Shown here: piece by piece, positions 44,189-54,233 of the stretch
How positions within the stretch are numbered: the first letter of the stretch is position 1
How the letters are laid out: each line of letters begins with the position of its first letter
DNA from: Desulfobacterales bacterium
Lineage (GTDB): Bacteria; Desulfobacterota; Desulfobacteria; Desulfobacterales; JAQWFD01
DNA: 64,000 bases
NCBI GenBank assembly: GCA_028704555.1
Contig: JAQWFD010000001.1
Coordinates: 1-64,000 of the forward strand
Reading direction: 5' to 3'
Made by a program: the position numbers and the translations under genes
Notes under the pieces: generated by a model
The model's database searches: none
Seen by the model: the letters and a program-made list of their open reading frames with translations, nothing else
Told to the model about the DNA's origin: nothing

Positions 44189-46810
44189 ATGATATCGTTA
44201 TGGTCACAGCTGAAAATTAAAATTCAAGACTGGGTCAACGCTGCCCTGAGAGGGACACATGACCATTACAGTTGCTATCTGCCGAAAAATCTCGGCATGA
44301 TTTCAGAACAAATCCTCAAACTGTTTTTTTCCGGCATCCGCCTCAATAAAGATCAGACCCCCATCCTGAGCAATTTACCCGAGAATGCTGTTATCGTTTA
44401 TACCAATCAATACAAGAGTTATTTCGAATTTCTTTTTTACCATACCCGCTACAAAGCCGACAAACTCCCTTTTCCGGAAATAGGGCTGGATTATCAATCC
44501 ATTGCATGGCAACCCGTATCCCGTATTTTTCAAATGCTTCTGGCCCATATCGACTATTTCAGACAAAACCGGAAGTGGCCTGATCCATATAAAAGCGGCT
44601 ACATCCAAAAAGAGCTGATCTCCGGCCGTATTGCGCTGGTATCTTTACTGGAAAAAAAAGGGGGCCACCGACGGTTTGTAAAGGCCAGGGTCGATCCGAT
44701 CCGTTACCTGATCGATATGCAGCGCTCACTGGATCGACCGATATATATCATTCCTCAAATCATGTTTTTTGGGAAAAAGCCCCATCACTCAACGCCTTCT
44801 GTCCTTGATATCATATTTGGCAGCAAAGAAATGCCCGGAAGCATCCGGCGCCTTGTTGCCATGTTTAAAAATCCGGGCACCGTGTTTGTGGAAATATCTG
44901 AACCGGTGAACCTGCAAAATTTCGTCCGCCGTGCGGAAAACGGCAACCTCGGGATCGAGCATGTGTCATTTTCCTTGAGACGACACCTCATGGCCCAGAT
45001 CAATCGCCACCGCCAGAGCATTATCGGACCGGTACTTAAATCCAGAGAAGAACTCAAAGAGAATATTCTGACCAGTGACCGGCTCCGGAAATATATGGAA
45101 CAATACTCGAAAAAACGTGATATTCCCATTTATAAAGTTCACAAGAAAGCCGACGCCTATCTTGAAGAAATCGCGGCCAAGTATAACATATCCATTATAA
45201 AAACGGCCTCAGTGCTGGTCTCATGGCTGTTAAATTCCCTGTTCGAAGGTATTTCGATTAACGATGACGTGCTCAAAAAAGTCAAAAGCATGTCTCACAA
45301 AGCACCTTTAATCCTCATCCCATGCCATAAAAGCCATCTGGACTATATCATTTTGTCTTACGTCCTTCACAAAAACGATATGCCATGCCCCATGATTGCC
45401 GCCGGCAAGAACCTGTCTTTCTGGCCGATGGGGGCGCTGTTCCGAAGCGCAGGGGCCTTTTTCATCCGAAGAACCTTCAGGGGCGCTGTCCTGTATGCAA
45501 AGGTGTTTTCTGAATACATTCATCAGCTGCTTGCAGAAGGATTCAATATCGAATTTTTCATTGAAGGAGGAAGAAGCCGGACCGGAAAATTGACCCTGCC
45601 CAAACTGGGACTGCTGACGCTGCTGATCAATGCGTTCAAACAGGGGGCCTGTGATGACATGATTTTTGTGCCGATATATATCGGCTATGACAGAGTAATG
45701 GAAGAATCATCCTATCTTCATGAAATCGAGGGGGGACAAAAAGAGGCCGAAAGCCTGTGGCAGGTGTTTAAAGCCAGAAAACTCCTGCACAGACGGTATG
45801 GAAGAATCTACATAAAGTTTAACGACCCGATTTCATTCAATGCACTGCTTTCCCGGAACAACCTGTCGATTCACCAGATGTCCGCCAAAGAGCAAAATGC
45901 CGTATGCAGAGATCTGGGCTGCCGACTCATTAATGCCATCAACAGCGTCACGGTTGTCACCCCGTTCGGACTGCTGGCCAGTGCATTGCTCAACTCCCCC
46001 AAGAATCGGTTTTCTCGTGAGCAATTAAAGTTTCAGATCGATACCTACATCACGTTTCTGTATTCCAGAAACGCGATCATAGCGGACACGCTTGTCATGG
46101 ATCAGGAAACCGCGATAGAGCATGCGATAGAATCCTTCGCGCAGAGAAAGTTTATCGAACAGATTTCACCCCATAAGGATGACACCGCGGCCGATATCTT
46201 TTTCAAAGTCAATGAAAGCAAGCGACCGCTGATTGAATATTACAAAAACAACTGTATCGCTTTTTTTGTTCCAGCAGCGTTTACCGCGCTGGCTATCATC
46301 GAAAAAGATGCATTTCAGTTTTCTTCAGCCGATCTCCTGCCCGGTTATAATTTTCTCAAAAAATTGTTTCAAAATGAATTTACCTATCATCCGGATCAAT
46401 CACCGGAAACCGTTATCAGAAAAGCCATCAAGGCGTTTATCGATGATGCCGTATTGATGCCTCATCCCACAATGCCCGACACCTACAATTTAACATCCGT
46501 GGGATTCAGAAAGCTGAAAATATTCGGTACTTTTTTAAAGACTTATTTTGAATCGTATTGGATTGTATTAAATATTTACAGACAGTATCCCAGAAATTCG
46601 ATAGATTCAAAAGACCGGATGAAAAAAATCCAGGCAAAAGGCAACCGGTACTATAAACGCAACGAAATCGAACGAAAAGAAGCCCTGTCAACAGTCAACT
46701 TTCAAAATGCCATTGATTTTTTTACAAGCATCGGAATTAAAGGCGCCGAAGACAAAGAAAAGATTGAATATTATTTAACCGCTTTTGAAACATATTTAAA
46801 CTGTCTGTAA
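44189..46810 (+). CDS. plsB: Glycerol-3-phosphate acyltransferase PlsB
   Basis: The enzyme adds the first acyl chain in phospholipid synthesis, at the inner membrane. The 873-residue product is somewhat longer than the roughly 800 of E. coli PlsB. The four acyltransferase blocks are present: LIPCHKSHLDYIILSYVL (HX4D, about 373), GAFFIRRTFRG (about 423), EFFIEGGRSRTGKLTLPK (about 453) and DMIFVPIYIGYDRV (about 488). The ribosome binding site is weak. The next gene starts 10 bp after the stop, so plsB probably heads a four-gene operon. Confidence 0.9.
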   Translation: MISLWSQLKIKIQDWVNAALRGTHDHYSCYLPKNLGMISEQILKLFFSGIRLNKDQTPILSNLPENAVIVYTNQYKSYFEFLFYHTRYKADKLPFPEIGLDYQSIAWQPVSRIFQMLLAHIDYFRQNRKWPDPYKSGYIQKELISGRIALVSLLEKKGGHRRFVKARVDPIRYLIDMQRSLDRPIYIIPQIMFFGKKPHHSTPSVLDIIFGSKEMPGSIRRLVAMFKNPGTVFVEISEPVNLQNFVRRAENGNLGIEHVSFSLRRHLMAQINRHRQSIIGPVLKSREELKENILTSDRLRKYMEQYSKKRDIPIYKVHKKADAYLEEIAAKYNISIIKTASVLVSWLLNSLFEGISINDDVLKKVKSMSHKAPLILIPCHKSHLDYIILSYVLHKNDMPCPMIAAGKNLSFWPMGALFRSAGAFFIRRTFRGAVLYAKVFSEYIHQLLAEGFNIEFFIEGGRSRTGKLTLPKLGLLTLLINAFKQGACDDMIFVPIYIGYDRVMEESSYLHEIEGGQKEAESLWQVFKARKLLHRRYGRIYIKFNDPISFNALLSRNNLSIHQMSAKEQNAVCRDLGCRLINAINSVTVVTPFGLLASALLNSPKNRFSREQLKFQIDTYITFLYSRNAIIADTLVMDQETAIEHAIESFAQRKFIEQISPHKDDTAADIFFKVNESKRPLIEYYKNNCIAFFVPAAFTALAIIEKDAFQFSSADLLPGYNFLKKLFQNEFTYHPDQSPETVIRKAIKAFIDDAVLMPHPTMPDTYNLTSVGFRKLKIFGTFLKTYFESYWIVLNIYRQYPRNSIDSKDRMKKIQAKGNRYYKRNEIERKEALSTVNFQNAIDFFTSIGIKGAEDKEKIEYYLTAFETYLNCL

Positions 46811-46820
46811 GCCCATACCT

Positions 46821-48569
46821 ATGAAAGCTTTAATACTTGCCGCAGGTTTCGGATCACGGCTGCGGCCTTTTACTGATCATATCCCAAAGCCTCTGTTTCC
46901 TGTAAACGGGCGCCCTGTTCTGGATCTCATGATTCAGAAGCTGATCAGGGCAGGCTGCTGTGCCATCATGATCAATACGCATCATCTTCACCGGAAGATA
47001 GACGCCTTTATTGGAACACAACGTTATTCTGTGCCGGTGGTTACCCGCTATGAGCCGGATATATTGGGGACCGGAGGCGCCGTTAAAAATATCTCTGATT
47101 TCTGGGATCTTCAGCCGTTGATGGTGATCAACAGCGATATCATTACCGATATTGATTTAAAGGCGGTATATGATTTCCATTTGCACCATCCTCATCCCGT
47201 CACCATGGTGATGCACGATTATCCCGAATTCAATACTGTCGCCATCGATCAAAACGATTTCATAACCGGCTTTGATGATCAGACCCCTTCTGCCCCCCGG
47301 TTGCCGGGAAACCGTTTATCGGCATTTACCGGTATCCAGGTGCTTGATCCGGCCGTATTGGATGCCATACCGGACAAAGGATTTTCCAGCATCATTGATG
47401 CTTACCGGAATTTGATATGCCGTGGCAACAAGGTCAAAGCCTTCATCGCCCATCATCCATACTGGCGGGATATCGGAACACCGGTTCGATACCGGCAGGC
47501 AGCAATCGATCACATGGCCCCTGAAGCCTTCAACCGGTCCGGTCCTGCGCAATCGGCCGATGGCCCGCCGGCTGTCTGCCATACAGTTCTTTCACGATGG
47601 GACATCACCCCGCTTTCAGGAGACGGATCAGACCGGAACTGGTACCGCATCCGACATGACAACCGGTCTCTGATCATTGCAGACCATGGAATCGGCGTTA
47701 AAAACAGCCCATCCGAAATTGGCGCATACATTTCGATCGGTCGCCATCTGCTTGAAAAACAGGTTCGGGTGCCGGAGATCTTTCTTCATGATATGTTTTC
47801 CGGCCTTGTTTTTGTCGAAGACCTGGGGGATATCAATCTTCAGGCGGTGGTTCGTCAGACCCGCAATATGCAAACGGTCATATCGATTTACCATGAAGTA
47901 ATCGATCAGTTGATTCTTATGTCCGTTCACGCGGCAGACGGGTTTGACCCGTCATGGGCCTGGCAGACCGCTGAATATGACCGCGGCGTCATTCTTGAAA
48001 ATGAATGCCGCTATTTTATCGAGGCCTTCGTCAATGGCTATCTGGGTCTGAATATACGTGTCGAAGATGTGTGGAATGAATTTGAAAATCTTGCCGACAA
48101 TACGCTCAAATTTTCGGTACCCGGCTTTATGCACAGGGACATGCAGAGCAGAAATATTATGGTGACGCAGCAGGGGCAAAATTATTTTATTGATTTTCAG
48201 GGAGGAAGAATCGGACCGATCCAGTACGACATCGCCTCTCTGCTGAATGATCCATATGTGACGCTGCCCGGCTCGGTCCGCCACCGGCTCTTCGATTACT
48301 ATCTCCGGTCGCTGAACTCACAGATACCCGTTTGCCGGGATAACTTCAGAAAAGGATATCACTATTGCTGTATCACACGGAACCTTCAGATTCTCGCCGC
48401 TTTTGGTTTTTTATCCCGTATCAAAAAAAAGATACACTTTGAACAATACATCCCGACAGCGGCCCTTACGTTAGCCGAACATCTTTCAACTGATCAGATT
48501 CCAGAATTTCCACGGTTGAAAACGCTTGCAGAACAAATCAAACAAACGATTCAGCGGGGAACCCATTAA
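46821..48569 (+). CDS. Fused MurNAc-1-P uridylyltransferase / MurNAc kinase (MurU-AmgK-like)
   Basis: The 582-residue protein joins two enzymes. Residues 1-235 are a nucleotidyltransferase (MKALILAAGFGSRLRPFTDH, PKPLFPVNGRPVLDLMI, EPDILGTGGAVKN, VINSDI) closest in pattern to MurU. Residues 250-582 are an aminoglycoside-phosphotransferase-fold kinase with PLSGDGSDRNWYRI, FVEDLGDINL, catalytic FMHRDMQSRNIMV (about 440) and YFIDFQGGRIGPIQYDIASL, very like AmgK. Together they would convert MurNAc to MurNAc 1-phosphate and then UDP-MurNAc. The usual order is two separate genes. Other sugars cannot be excluded without assays. Confidence 0.85.
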   Translation: MKALILAAGFGSRLRPFTDHIPKPLFPVNGRPVLDLMIQKLIRAGCCAIMINTHHLHRKIDAFIGTQRYSVPVVTRYEPDILGTGGAVKNISDFWDLQPLMVINSDIITDIDLKAVYDFHLHHPHPVTMVMHDYPEFNTVAIDQNDFITGFDDQTPSAPRLPGNRLSAFTGIQVLDPAVLDAIPDKGFSSIIDAYRNLICRGNKVKAFIAHHPYWRDIGTPVRYRQAAIDHMAPEAFNRSGPAQSADGPPAVCHTVLSRWDITPLSGDGSDRNWYRIRHDNRSLIIADHGIGVKNSPSEIGAYISIGRHLLEKQVRVPEIFLHDMFSGLVFVEDLGDINLQAVVRQTRNMQTVISIYHEVIDQLILMSVHAADGFDPSWAWQTAEYDRGVILENECRYFIEAFVNGYLGLNIRVEDVWNEFENLADNTLKFSVPGFMHRDMQSRNIMVTQQGQNYFIDFQGGRIGPIQYDIASLLNDPYVTLPGSVRHRLFDYYLRSLNSQIPVCRDNFRKGYHYCCITRNLQILAAFGFLSRIKKKIHFEQYIPTAALTLAEHLSTDQIPEFPRLKTLAEQIKQTIQRGTH

Positions 48570-48650
48570 TCCAATAAGCACAGATCAGATATTTTTTCAG
48601 TTTTCTGCATCTTTTTCTTTCAGACTTAACATATCAGGAGCTCCATACTT

Positions 48651-49481
48651 ATGAATACAATCAAATTGATGGTAAACGGCATCCCGGGAAATATCGCGAC
48701 AAATTTAATACAGCACGTTCAAAAGGATATCCGGTTTGACCTCATCGGGTATTCTCTGACCGGGCCGGAAATCGTTGAAACCGAATATCGGCTTGATGAT
48801 CTTCCGATCTGTTTGATTCAGCCCCATCTCAGGGACGAACTCATTCCGGAAATTTTAAAAAAGGAAGGCTGTTTTATCAGCATTGACTTTACACATCCCT
48901 CCGCGGTCAATGCTAACGCCGAATTTTACCGAAAATGGAAACTGCCATTTGTCATGGGCACTACCGGAGGTGACCGCAGACATCTGGAAGATACCGTGAT
49001 CGGATCTGATATTCCGGCTGTCATTGCGCCCAATATGGCCAAGCAGATTGTCGCCTTTCAGGCCATGATGGAATATGCTGCCCGATCATTTCCGGATCTG
49101 TTCAGGGGCTATACCCTGCAGGTGAAAGAAAGCCACCAGAAGGGCAAGGCTGACACCAGCGGGACGGCAAAAGCCGTTGTGGCCTCGTTTCAGAAACTGG
49201 GAATTGATTTTTCAGAAAATCAGATCATCAAGGAACGGGATCCGGAAATCCAGAAATCGGTCTGGGGCGTGCCGGAGGATTATCTCAAAGGACATGCATG
49301 GCATACCTATACGGTCGTTTCCGAAGACAACACCGTCAAATTCGAATTTACCCACAATATCAACGGACGCGATGTCTATGCCAGAGGCATCCTCGATGCC
49401 GCCGAATATCTGCATCACAAAGTGCAGCGGGGTGAACGGGGTAAGGTGTTTACCATGATGGACGTGCTCAAAAAAATATAG
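48651..49481 (+). CDS. dapB: Dihydrodipicolinate reductase DapB (plant-type length)
   Basis: The 276-residue product has an N-terminal Rossmann part, although the usual GxxGxMG is IPGNIATN here, then ISIDFTHPSAVNANAEFYRK, VMGTTGGDR, VIAPNMAKQIVAFQAMMEYA, and the dimerisation/catalytic KESHQKGKADTSGTAKA with the conserved Lys and His. It reduces hydroxy-tetrahydrodipicolinate toward lysine and meso-DAP. The altered cofactor loop is like plant and some bacterial DapB. It is 81 bp after the fused MurU-AmgK gene and 27 bp before the peptide-binding gene. Confidence 0.82.
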   Translation: MNTIKLMVNGIPGNIATNLIQHVQKDIRFDLIGYSLTGPEIVETEYRLDDLPICLIQPHLRDELIPEILKKEGCFISIDFTHPSAVNANAEFYRKWKLPFVMGTTGGDRRHLEDTVIGSDIPAVIAPNMAKQIVAFQAMMEYAARSFPDLFRGYTLQVKESHQKGKADTSGTAKAVVASFQKLGIDFSENQIIKERDPEIQKSVWGVPEDYLKGHAWHTYTVVSEDNTVKFEFTHNINGRDVYARGILDAAEYLHHKVQRGERGKVFTMMDVLKKI

Positions 49482-49508
49482 CCCGTGCTCTGACGAACAG
49501 GAGAACCC

Positions 49509-51269
49509 ATGAAACGCATCATCATCGTGATTTTAATCCTCCTGCTGAGCCCCTGCGTGCAGGCAGATGAAATGTTCCCCGGAAAAGACTGGTCGGATCG
49601 ATACAATCCACTTGCCGATCCTGAAGCCGTGCCCGGTGGTGAGATTTCCGTATTCGCGGGTCAGTATCCCAAGAGTCTCAACTATTACCTGGATAACAAT
49701 GTCCTTTCTGCTGAAATTTTCGGGGCCATGTATGAAACCCTGCTCAACATGCATCCGATAACGCTGGCCTATGAACCCGGTCTTGCCCGGCAGTGGTCCA
49801 TTTCCGGGGATAAAAAAACCTTCACATTTTTTATCGATAAACAGGCCAGATGGAGTGACGGCACCGCCATAACCGCCGAAGATGTCAAATGGACATATGA
49901 CGTGATCATGAACCCGAAGAATCTGACCGGGCCGCACAAAGTGAGCATGCAGCGGTTCTATCCTCCCGAAGTCATCGATTCGCATACCATCCGGTTTACC
50001 GCCCGGGATGTGCACTGGCAGAACCTTGGATCTGCAGGCGGATTTCATATTCTCTGCAGCAAGGCCTTTGATAAAAAGGATTTCAACAAGATTAACTTCG
50101 AATTTCCTGTTGTATCAGGCCCTTATCGACTGGGCGAAACCAACGAGGGGCTGTTCATCACGCTGGAACGGCGCGATGACTGGTGGCTGAGAAATGCTGA
50201 AAGAACCCGGGGGACCGGAAATTTTCAGACCATGAAATTCAAATTTTTTGCCGAGAGGGAAAACGCCTTTGAAGCATTCAAAAAAGGCCAGATCGATCTG
50301 TTTCCCATCTATACGTCCCGGATCTGGATCAATGAAACCCAAGGTGAAAAATTCATCCACAACTGGATCATCAAACAGAAAATCCATAACCAGCGGCCCG
50401 TTGGTTTTCAGGGCTTTGCCATGAACATGCGCACCCCCCCTTTTGACGATCTGCGGGTCAGAAAAGCCATGGCGCTGTTGCTGGACAGGGAAAAAATGAA
50501 CACCACATTAATGTACAGCCAGTATTTTCTTCACCGCTCTTACTTTGAAGACCTGTATGACAAGGACCATCCCTGTCCAAACCCTGTCATCCGGGTGGAT
50601 AAAGCCCAGGCCCGAAAACTCCTGACAGAAGCCGGCTGGGTGGCAAATCCGAAAACCGGATATCTTGAAAAAAACGGTACCCGCTTTTCATTCAAGTTTT
50701 TAACCCGGGATGCCTCCTTTGAAAAATTTTTATCCATCTATGCCGAAGATCTCAAGGATGCCGGCATTGAACTGGTTATCGATAAAAAAGACTGGGCCTC
50801 ATGGGTTCGGGATATGGAAGAATTTAATTTTCAGATGACCCTGGCGTCATGGAGCTCCGGAATTTTCAAGGACCCGGAAGGCATGTGGTCATCGGCTGAA
50901 GCAGACCGGAAAAGCGGTAACAATATTACGGGTTTTAAAAACGCCAGGGTTGATTCGTTGGTTGAAAAGCAGAAAGAAATTTTCGATATCCGTCAACGAA
51001 ATGATATAAATCGGGAAATCGATCAGCTCATTTACGAATCTTTTCCCTATGTACTGCTTTGGAATATCAACTATACCCGGCTGCTTTACTGGAAAAAATT
51101 CGGCATGCCCGATACCGTTCTTTCCAAATTCGGCGATGAATCCAGCGCCTACTGGTACTGGTGGCTGGATGAGGATTCAACAGCGGATTTGATGGATTCG
51201 ATAGCGAATAAACTGCCGCTTGCCCAGAAACCATCAACGGTCTTTTTTGATCAGCAGTTTCAGCCTTAA
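49509..51269 (+). CDS. Periplasmic peptide-binding protein (SBP family 5, YejA/OppA-like)
   Basis: The 586-residue product has a Sec signal peptide (MKRIIIVILILLLSPCVQA, cut before DE). The mature part shows the family pattern: ISVFAGQYPKSLNYYLDNN, ARQWSISGDKKTFTFFID, ARWSDGTAITAEDVKWTYDV and YAEDLKDAGIELVIDKKDW. Length and pattern resemble YejA. No permease or ATPase gene follows within the window, so it would have to use a transporter encoded elsewhere. YejA-type proteins in some bacteria import muropeptides. Its place after the MurU-AmgK and dapB genes makes that plausible, by inference only. Confidence 0.85.
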   Translation: MKRIIIVILILLLSPCVQADEMFPGKDWSDRYNPLADPEAVPGGEISVFAGQYPKSLNYYLDNNVLSAEIFGAMYETLLNMHPITLAYEPGLARQWSISGDKKTFTFFIDKQARWSDGTAITAEDVKWTYDVIMNPKNLTGPHKVSMQRFYPPEVIDSHTIRFTARDVHWQNLGSAGGFHILCSKAFDKKDFNKINFEFPVVSGPYRLGETNEGLFITLERRDDWWLRNAERTRGTGNFQTMKFKFFAERENAFEAFKKGQIDLFPIYTSRIWINETQGEKFIHNWIIKQKIHNQRPVGFQGFAMNMRTPPFDDLRVRKAMALLLDREKMNTTLMYSQYFLHRSYFEDLYDKDHPCPNPVIRVDKAQARKLLTEAGWVANPKTGYLEKNGTRFSFKFLTRDASFEKFLSIYAEDLKDAGIELVIDKKDWASWVRDMEEFNFQMTLASWSSGIFKDPEGMWSSAEADRKSGNNITGFKNARVDSLVEKQKEIFDIRQRNDINREIDQLIYESFPYVLLWNINYTRLLYWKKFGMPDTVLSKFGDESSAYWYWWLDEDSTADLMDSIANKLPLAQKPSTVFFDQQFQP

Positions 51270-51288
51270 AAAGTTCAATATTTAAAAC

Positions 51289-51423
51289 TGATGGCCTTGT
51301 AAAAAATCATATTCAGCCCTCATTTGTCATTCACATAAAATAATAAATGCTGTAATTTCAGCATGTTCTGTATTCTTATCTACGCGGAAATGACGGGTGT
51401 GGGTACTTTTTACGGGTTCATCA
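51289..51423. repeat. Dispersed palindromic element, copy B
   Basis: This 135-bp element begins TGATGGCCTTGTAAAAAA and ends TTTTTACGGGTTCATCA. Its reverse complement aligns with copy A at 11409-11534. It starts 20 bp after the stop of the peptide-binding gene. Copy A also lies directly at a gene's 3' end, so both may serve as transcription terminators or mRNA-end structures, as well as being mobile in origin. Confidence 0.75.
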
Positions 51424-51433
51424 AAACTCAACG

Positions 51434-51480
51434 CAAAAAAACAGGGGGGTAACCCAATCGACACGACAGGATTCCCCCCC
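51434..51480 (-). terminator. Intrinsic terminator for alaS
   Basis: On the - strand a run of G residues (complement of 51474-51480) pairs with a CCCCCC block (complement of 51444-51449), extended by AATCC/GGGTT with one mismatch, and is followed by TGTTTTTTTGCG. It lies 44 bp beyond the alaS stop. It also blocks transcripts from thpR-recA-alaS running into the convergent peptide-binding gene. Confidence 0.75.
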
Positions 51481-51523
51481 TTCATCACTTTTTACCGCAT
51501 ACGGCTTACTGGGCCTGCTTTTT

Positions 51524-54151
51524 TCACATGCTTTCGATAATCTCGCAGGCTTTTTCAAGGGCCTGGGACAGGTTCCCGGGTTGCGTGCCGCCGGCCTGTG
51601 CCATATCCGGTCTTCCGCCCCCGCTGCCGCCCACCATTCCGGCCAGCTGCTTTACGATTTTCCCGGCCGGATAGCGACGGGTCAGGTCTTGGGTCACGGC
51701 GGCTATCAACAAGGCTTTCGGACCGGCTGTTGCGCCCAGAACCACAACGCCGGATTTGATTTTCTCCCGGAGCCGGTCGGCCAGATCGCGAAGCGCCGCC
51801 GGATTATCAACCGTCACGCTTTTTACCAGCACGTTGATTCCATTGATCGTCCGGATATCGTCATCGGCTCCGGCCGAAGACATGGCGGCGATTTTAGCTT
51901 TCAGTTTTTCCAGTTCTTTTTCGTACGCTTTGTGATCCGCCAGAATTTTTTCAATTTTCTGTTCAACGCCCTGGGGTTTTTCTTTGAGCAACCGGGCAAC
52001 ATGATTGAGCCGGGCTGATTGTTCCTGCACACTGGCCAGTGCCGCATCACCTGTTATCGCCTCGATTCGCCTGACACCGGATGCCACACTGCACTCACTG
52101 ACAATTTTGAACAGGCCGATATGCCCGGTCTGGCTGATATGAACGCCTCCGCAAAGCTCCCGACTGAACGGCGCCAGAGAAACAACCCTGACCCTGTCGC
52201 CATATTTTTCTTCAAACAGGGCAGTTGCCCCGGATTTGAATGCCGCTTCGGCATCCATCTCGACTATCTCTGCCGGAACATTCTGCCGGATGCGCTCATT
52301 GACCAGTCTTTCGATACGATTCAGGTCCTGTGAATCCACCTGGGAAAAATGGGTAAAGTCAAACCGGAGCCGATCCGGTGTCACATAAGATCCGGCCTGT
52401 TTGACATGATCGCCCAGCACCTCGCGAAGCGCCGAATGCAGAATATGGGTCGATGTATGATTGCAGGCAATCGCCTCCCGTTTTTCCGCATCGACGGTCA
52501 ACGTGACACGCTGACCTTTTTCCGCCGTACCGGACACGACCGTTCCCCTGTGAATAATCAATCCGGTAGGATCCTTTATCGTGTCGGTGATCCGGATCTG
52601 CAGGCCGTCGGAGGTGATAACACCCGTATCCCCCACCTGCCCGCCCGATTCACCATAAAACGGGGTCTTTTCGGTAACAATCTCGATCTGTTGGCCTTCG
52701 GTGGCCATCCGGATTTCATTTCCGTCCGCGACGATCAACAGCACCCCGGCCTCGCATGACAGCGTGTCATAGCCCACAAACTCAGGTTTGATTCCCTGAG
52801 CGGAAAGGCTTCGGTAGGCATCACTGATTTTGGAAAAAGTCATGACGGATCTGGATTTTTCACGCTGGACACCCATGGCCTCATCAAAGCCATCCATATC
52901 TAGGGTCATATCTTTGTCCCGGACCACATCCCGAACTATATCCACCGGAAATCCAAAAGTGTCATACAATTTGAATATGATATCTCCCGGCACTGTCTTT
53001 TGGCCCCCGGCCTTCAAATTGTCAAGGGTGTCAGTGAGCAGTTTCAACCCGTTATCCAGGGTTTCCGAAAATCGGATTTCCTCATTGGTAATCACGTTGG
53101 TGATAAACGATGAGGCAGCTGCAAGTTCAGGATACGACGGTTTCATGATATCAAATACCACGTTGGCGGTCTCATGTAAAAATGATCGATTAAGACCCAG
53201 ATGTCGTCCGTATCGAATCGCTCTTCGTATGATCCGGCGAAGCACATATCCGCGTCCCTCATTGGATGGCAGAATGCCATCTCCAATAAGAAACGCCGCT
53301 GCCCGGCTGTGATCCGCGATGACCTTCATGGCCACATCGGCTTCCCGGGATTCCCCATAGCGTTTTTCACACAGTATCTCTGCCTTTTTTATGATGGGAA
53401 GGATCAAATCCGTTTCATAATTTGTATCCACGTTTTGAATCACGGACACAATCCGCTCCAGCCCCATCCCGGTATCAATGCTGGGCTTCGGCAGGGGCGT
53501 CAGCTTTCCGGTTTCATCCCGGTTAAACTGCATGAACACCAGATTCCAGATTTCAAGATACCGGTCACATTCGCAGCCCACCCGGCAGTCAGACCGGCCA
53601 CATCCGTATTGCTCACCCCGGTCGATCATAATTTCCGAGCACGGTCCGCACGGACCCGTATCTCCCATGGACCAGAAATTATCCTTTTCCCCAAACCGTA
53701 CAATTCGATCCTTATTGACGCCGACATGGTCATGCCACAAGTCAAAGGCTTCATCATCGTCCAGATACACGGATACCCACAGTTTGTCTTCAGGCAGCTT
53801 GTACCCGTTCACCAGCAGATCCCATGCAAACTCAATGGCTTTTTGTTTGAAGTAATCCCCGAAAGAAAAATTTCCCAGCATTTCGAAAAAAGTATGATGC
53901 CTGGCCGTATAGCCTACGTTTTCGAGGTCATTGTGCTTTCCACCGGCCCGTACACATTTCTGGGACGATGTGGCTCTCACATAATTTCGCTTTTCCTCAC
54001 CGAGAAACACCCGCTTGAACGGAACCATCCCTGCGTTGGTAAACAGAAGGGTCGGATCATCTGAAGGAACAAGGGATGAGCTTCTGACCGCCTGGTGATC
54101 ATGTTTTTTAAAATATTCAAGAAATTGTCTGCGTACATCGTTACCTGTCAT
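51524..54151 (-). CDS. alaS: Alanyl-tRNA synthetase
   Basis: The 875-residue enzyme charges tRNA-Ala, the usual length for bacteria. In order: class II catalytic core (LEYFKKHDHQAVRSSSLVPS, RHHTFFEMLGNFSFGDYFK), the SxPGSEI-type WSMGDTGPCGPCSEIMID, GLERIVSVIQ, the editing domain with HTSTHILHSALREVLG and SRELCGGVHI (His and Cys zinc ligands), and the C-Ala domain with GGSGGGRPDMAQAGG. GGAG seven bases before the ATG supports the start. It follows recA by 82 bp, a pairing often seen in bacteria. Confidence 0.96.
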   Translation of the reverse strand: MTGNDVRRQFLEYFKKHDHQAVRSSSLVPSDDPTLLFTNAGMVPFKRVFLGEEKRNYVRATSSQKCVRAGGKHNDLENVGYTARHHTFFEMLGNFSFGDYFKQKAIEFAWDLLVNGYKLPEDKLWVSVYLDDDEAFDLWHDHVGVNKDRIVRFGEKDNFWSMGDTGPCGPCSEIMIDRGEQYGCGRSDCRVGCECDRYLEIWNLVFMQFNRDETGKLTPLPKPSIDTGMGLERIVSVIQNVDTNYETDLILPIIKKAEILCEKRYGESREADVAMKVIADHSRAAAFLIGDGILPSNEGRGYVLRRIIRRAIRYGRHLGLNRSFLHETANVVFDIMKPSYPELAAASSFITNVITNEEIRFSETLDNGLKLLTDTLDNLKAGGQKTVPGDIIFKLYDTFGFPVDIVRDVVRDKDMTLDMDGFDEAMGVQREKSRSVMTFSKISDAYRSLSAQGIKPEFVGYDTLSCEAGVLLIVADGNEIRMATEGQQIEIVTEKTPFYGESGGQVGDTGVITSDGLQIRITDTIKDPTGLIIHRGTVVSGTAEKGQRVTLTVDAEKREAIACNHTSTHILHSALREVLGDHVKQAGSYVTPDRLRFDFTHFSQVDSQDLNRIERLVNERIRQNVPAEIVEMDAEAAFKSGATALFEEKYGDRVRVVSLAPFSRELCGGVHISQTGHIGLFKIVSECSVASGVRRIEAITGDAALASVQEQSARLNHVARLLKEKPQGVEQKIEKILADHKAYEKELEKLKAKIAAMSSAGADDDIRTINGINVLVKSVTVDNPAALRDLADRLREKIKSGVVVLGATAGPKALLIAAVTQDLTRRYPAGKIVKQLAGMVGGSGGGRPDMAQAGGTQPGNLSQALEKACEIIESM

Positions 54152-54233
54152 TTGAAACTCCGCTACTATAATCCTCTATTTAGTAACTGAACGAAAACTG
54201 TCAATTGAAACATATCGTTTTTTTGTTCAGAGG

